NCBI GenBank assembly: GCA_040002845.1
Contig: JBDUDR010000016.1
Span: 1-34,824, forward strand
Reading direction: 5' to 3'
Source: JBDUDR01 sp040002845
Lineage (GTDB): Bacteria; Actinomycetota; Actinomycetes; Propionibacteriales; Nocardioidaceae
Length of the DNA stretch: 34,824 nucleotides
Shown: piece by piece, positions 34,162-34,824 of the stretch
How the letters are laid out: every line of letters begins with the position of its first letter
Numbering within the stretch: the stretch's first letter is position 1
Position numbers and translations under genes: made by a program
The notes under the pieces: generated by a model
The model's input: the letters and a program-made list of their open reading frames with translations, nothing else
Database searches by the model: none
What the model was told of the DNA's origin: nothing

Positions 34162-34671
34162 GTGACGCAGCCAACTGAAGAGAATGTCGCCTGGCTGACC
34201 CAGGATGCCTACGACAAACTCGCGGCTGAGCTGGAACACCTCAAGGGGCCGACTCGGGCCGAGATCTCCGCGCGCATCGGCGACGCTCGGGACGAGGGCG
34301 ATCTGAAGGAGAACGGTGGCTACCACGCCGCCAAGGAGGAGCAGGGCAAGACCGAGGCCAGGATCCTGTTCTTGGAGGACATGCTCCAGCGAGCCAGGGT
34401 TGGCGAGACCCCCGATGACGACGGCGTGGTCGAGCCCGGCATGCAGGTAACGGTCAGGTTCAAGCGCGCCGCCGAGACCGAGACGTTCCTGCTGGGTTCT
34501 CGTGAGCTGGTCGGGCTGGACGACAGCGTGGCGGTCGATGTCATCTCTCCACAGTCTCCGTTGGGAGCCGCCATCAAGGGAAAGCATGCCGGTGACGAAG
34601 CGACGTATACAGCCCCCAACGACAAAGTCGTCACTGTCGAGATCGTCGACGCCAAGCCCTTCACGGGTTGA
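34162..34671 (+). CDS. greA: Transcription elongation factor GreA
   Basis: A 169-residue GreA, which rescues arrested RNA polymerase by stimulating transcript cleavage. The N-terminal coiled coil has LTQDAYDKLAAELEHLK and the tip region ARDEGDLKENGGYHAAKEEQGKTEARI, with the acidic tip Asp and Glu (GDLKEN) intact. The C-terminal domain runs from VVEPGMQVTVRFK to SPLGAAIKGKHAGDEATYTAP, the usual FKBP-like fold. GTG 34162 follows AAGGAG at eight bases. It ends the conserved block that starts at ychF. Confidence 0.96.
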   Translation: MTQPTEENVAWLTQDAYDKLAAELEHLKGPTRAEISARIGDARDEGDLKENGGYHAAKEEQGKTEARILFLEDMLQRARVGETPDDDGVVEPGMQVTVRFKRAAETETFLLGSRELVGLDDSVAVDVISPQSPLGAAIKGKHAGDEATYTAPNDKVVTVEIVDAKPFTG

Positions 34672-34721
34672 GCCGAGCGCTCGATCTCGCGGAAAAGCCT
34701 GCTGCAGACGTGCTGAATCGG

Positions 34722-34824
34722 TATAAATAGGACAGCGAGCCTGGCCCTTTGGGCGAAAGGGTGCCAGGCGCGGCGGGGGAACGGACGGCCGGTGCGCGAC
34801 CTCATCGCGCACCGGCCGTTTGTC
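34722..34824 (+). ncRNA. Candidate small RNA or leader after greA
   Basis: TATAAAT (34722-34728) looks like a strong -10 element, rare in this GC-rich DNA. It is followed by hairpin 1, CCTGG-CCCTTT / AAAGGG-tg-CCAGG (about 34740-34768), a GGGGGAAC linker, then hairpin 2 (34785-34819) and TTTGTC. Promoter plus two hairpins could be an approximately 90-nt RNA, or the leader of a gene beyond the window. No known RNA family matched with confidence. Confidence 0.35.
34785..34819 (+). terminator. Intrinsic terminator-like hairpin at the right edge
   Basis: ACGGCCGGTGCGCGA (34785-34799) pairs perfectly with TCGCGCACCGGCCGT (34805-34819), a 15-bp stem with a 5-base loop followed by TTGTC. It is 114 bp past the greA stop, so it may terminate greA or the candidate small RNA starting near 34734. 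Confidence 0.7.

Noticed and set aside
34740..34800. Possible c-di-AMP (ydaO) riboswitch, from the GGGGGAAC segment
   Set aside because: The conserved GGGUGAAUC-type segment and the paired domain order are missing; the window also ends too early to test.

Overview
The window is chromosomal DNA from a high-GC actinobacterium (Actinomycetota) that makes mycothiol. The evidence is mca (mycothiol S-conjugate amidase), a wax-ester/diacylglycerol acyltransferase, an LpqY-type trehalose-importer lipoprotein, DUF6542, DUF4245, DUF4307 and DUF1707 proteins, and many GTG starts. From memory of the Mycobacterium tuberculosis map, a backbone runs in nearly the same order as Rv1112 down to Rv1080c: ychF, ispH, xseA-xseB, DUF4245, glpX, fumC, phoH, cis-prenyl transferase, hemolysin III, DUF255 protein, small membrane protein, mca, DUF4307, greA. 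It is not Mycobacterium itself, because other modules are interleaved. I cannot name the genus.

Layout. 1-5.6 kb: ychF (-), a small acidic protein (-), a DmdA/GcvT-like folate-dependent methyltransferase (+), a GNAT acetyltransferase (-), rmuC (+) and a DUF6542 membrane protein (+). 5.6-9.2 kb: ispH (-), xseA-xseB (+), a 396-bp non-coding stretch rich in inverted repeats, and a DUF4245 protein (-). 9.2-12.3 kb: a molybdate operon of HTH-TOBE regulator, modA, modB and modC with 4-bp overlaps. 12.3-15.2 kb: glpX, a PfkB sugar kinase and an alpha/beta hydrolase (+). 15.2-17.4 kb: a DUF1707 protein and a WS/DGAT acyltransferase (-). 17.5-20.1 kb: a spermidine-synthase-like protein, fumC and a frameshifted DUF402 gene (+). 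20.2-25.6 kb: a lytic transglycosylase-like protein, then an LpqY-SugA-SugB-SugC-like sugar importer closed by a strong terminator (-). 25.7-28.1 kb: PIN-PhoH and cis-prenyl transferase (-). 28.2-34.8 kb: hemolysin III (+), DUF255 thioredoxin-fold protein (-), a ScyD/ScyE-like secreted protein (-), mca and a small membrane protein (-), DUF4307 (+), greA (+), and hairpins at the right edge.

How the genes work together. glpX and the PfkB kinase both yield fructose 6-phosphate if the kinase is a fructokinase. The mod genes import molybdate. LpqY-SugABC imports a disaccharide, probably trehalose. ispH and the cis-prenyl transferase feed isoprenoid and cell-wall carrier synthesis. Mca detoxifies mycothiol conjugates.

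Two sequence-level features stand out. First, ten genes have a TAnnnT hexamer placed 6-8 nt before the start codon, the signature of leaderless transcription, and this fixes several start sites. Second, there are several unexplained inverted-repeat structures: 8251-8486, 20157-20221, the greA leader, and the segment after greA. No rRNA, tRNA, CRISPR array or insertion sequence was seen.
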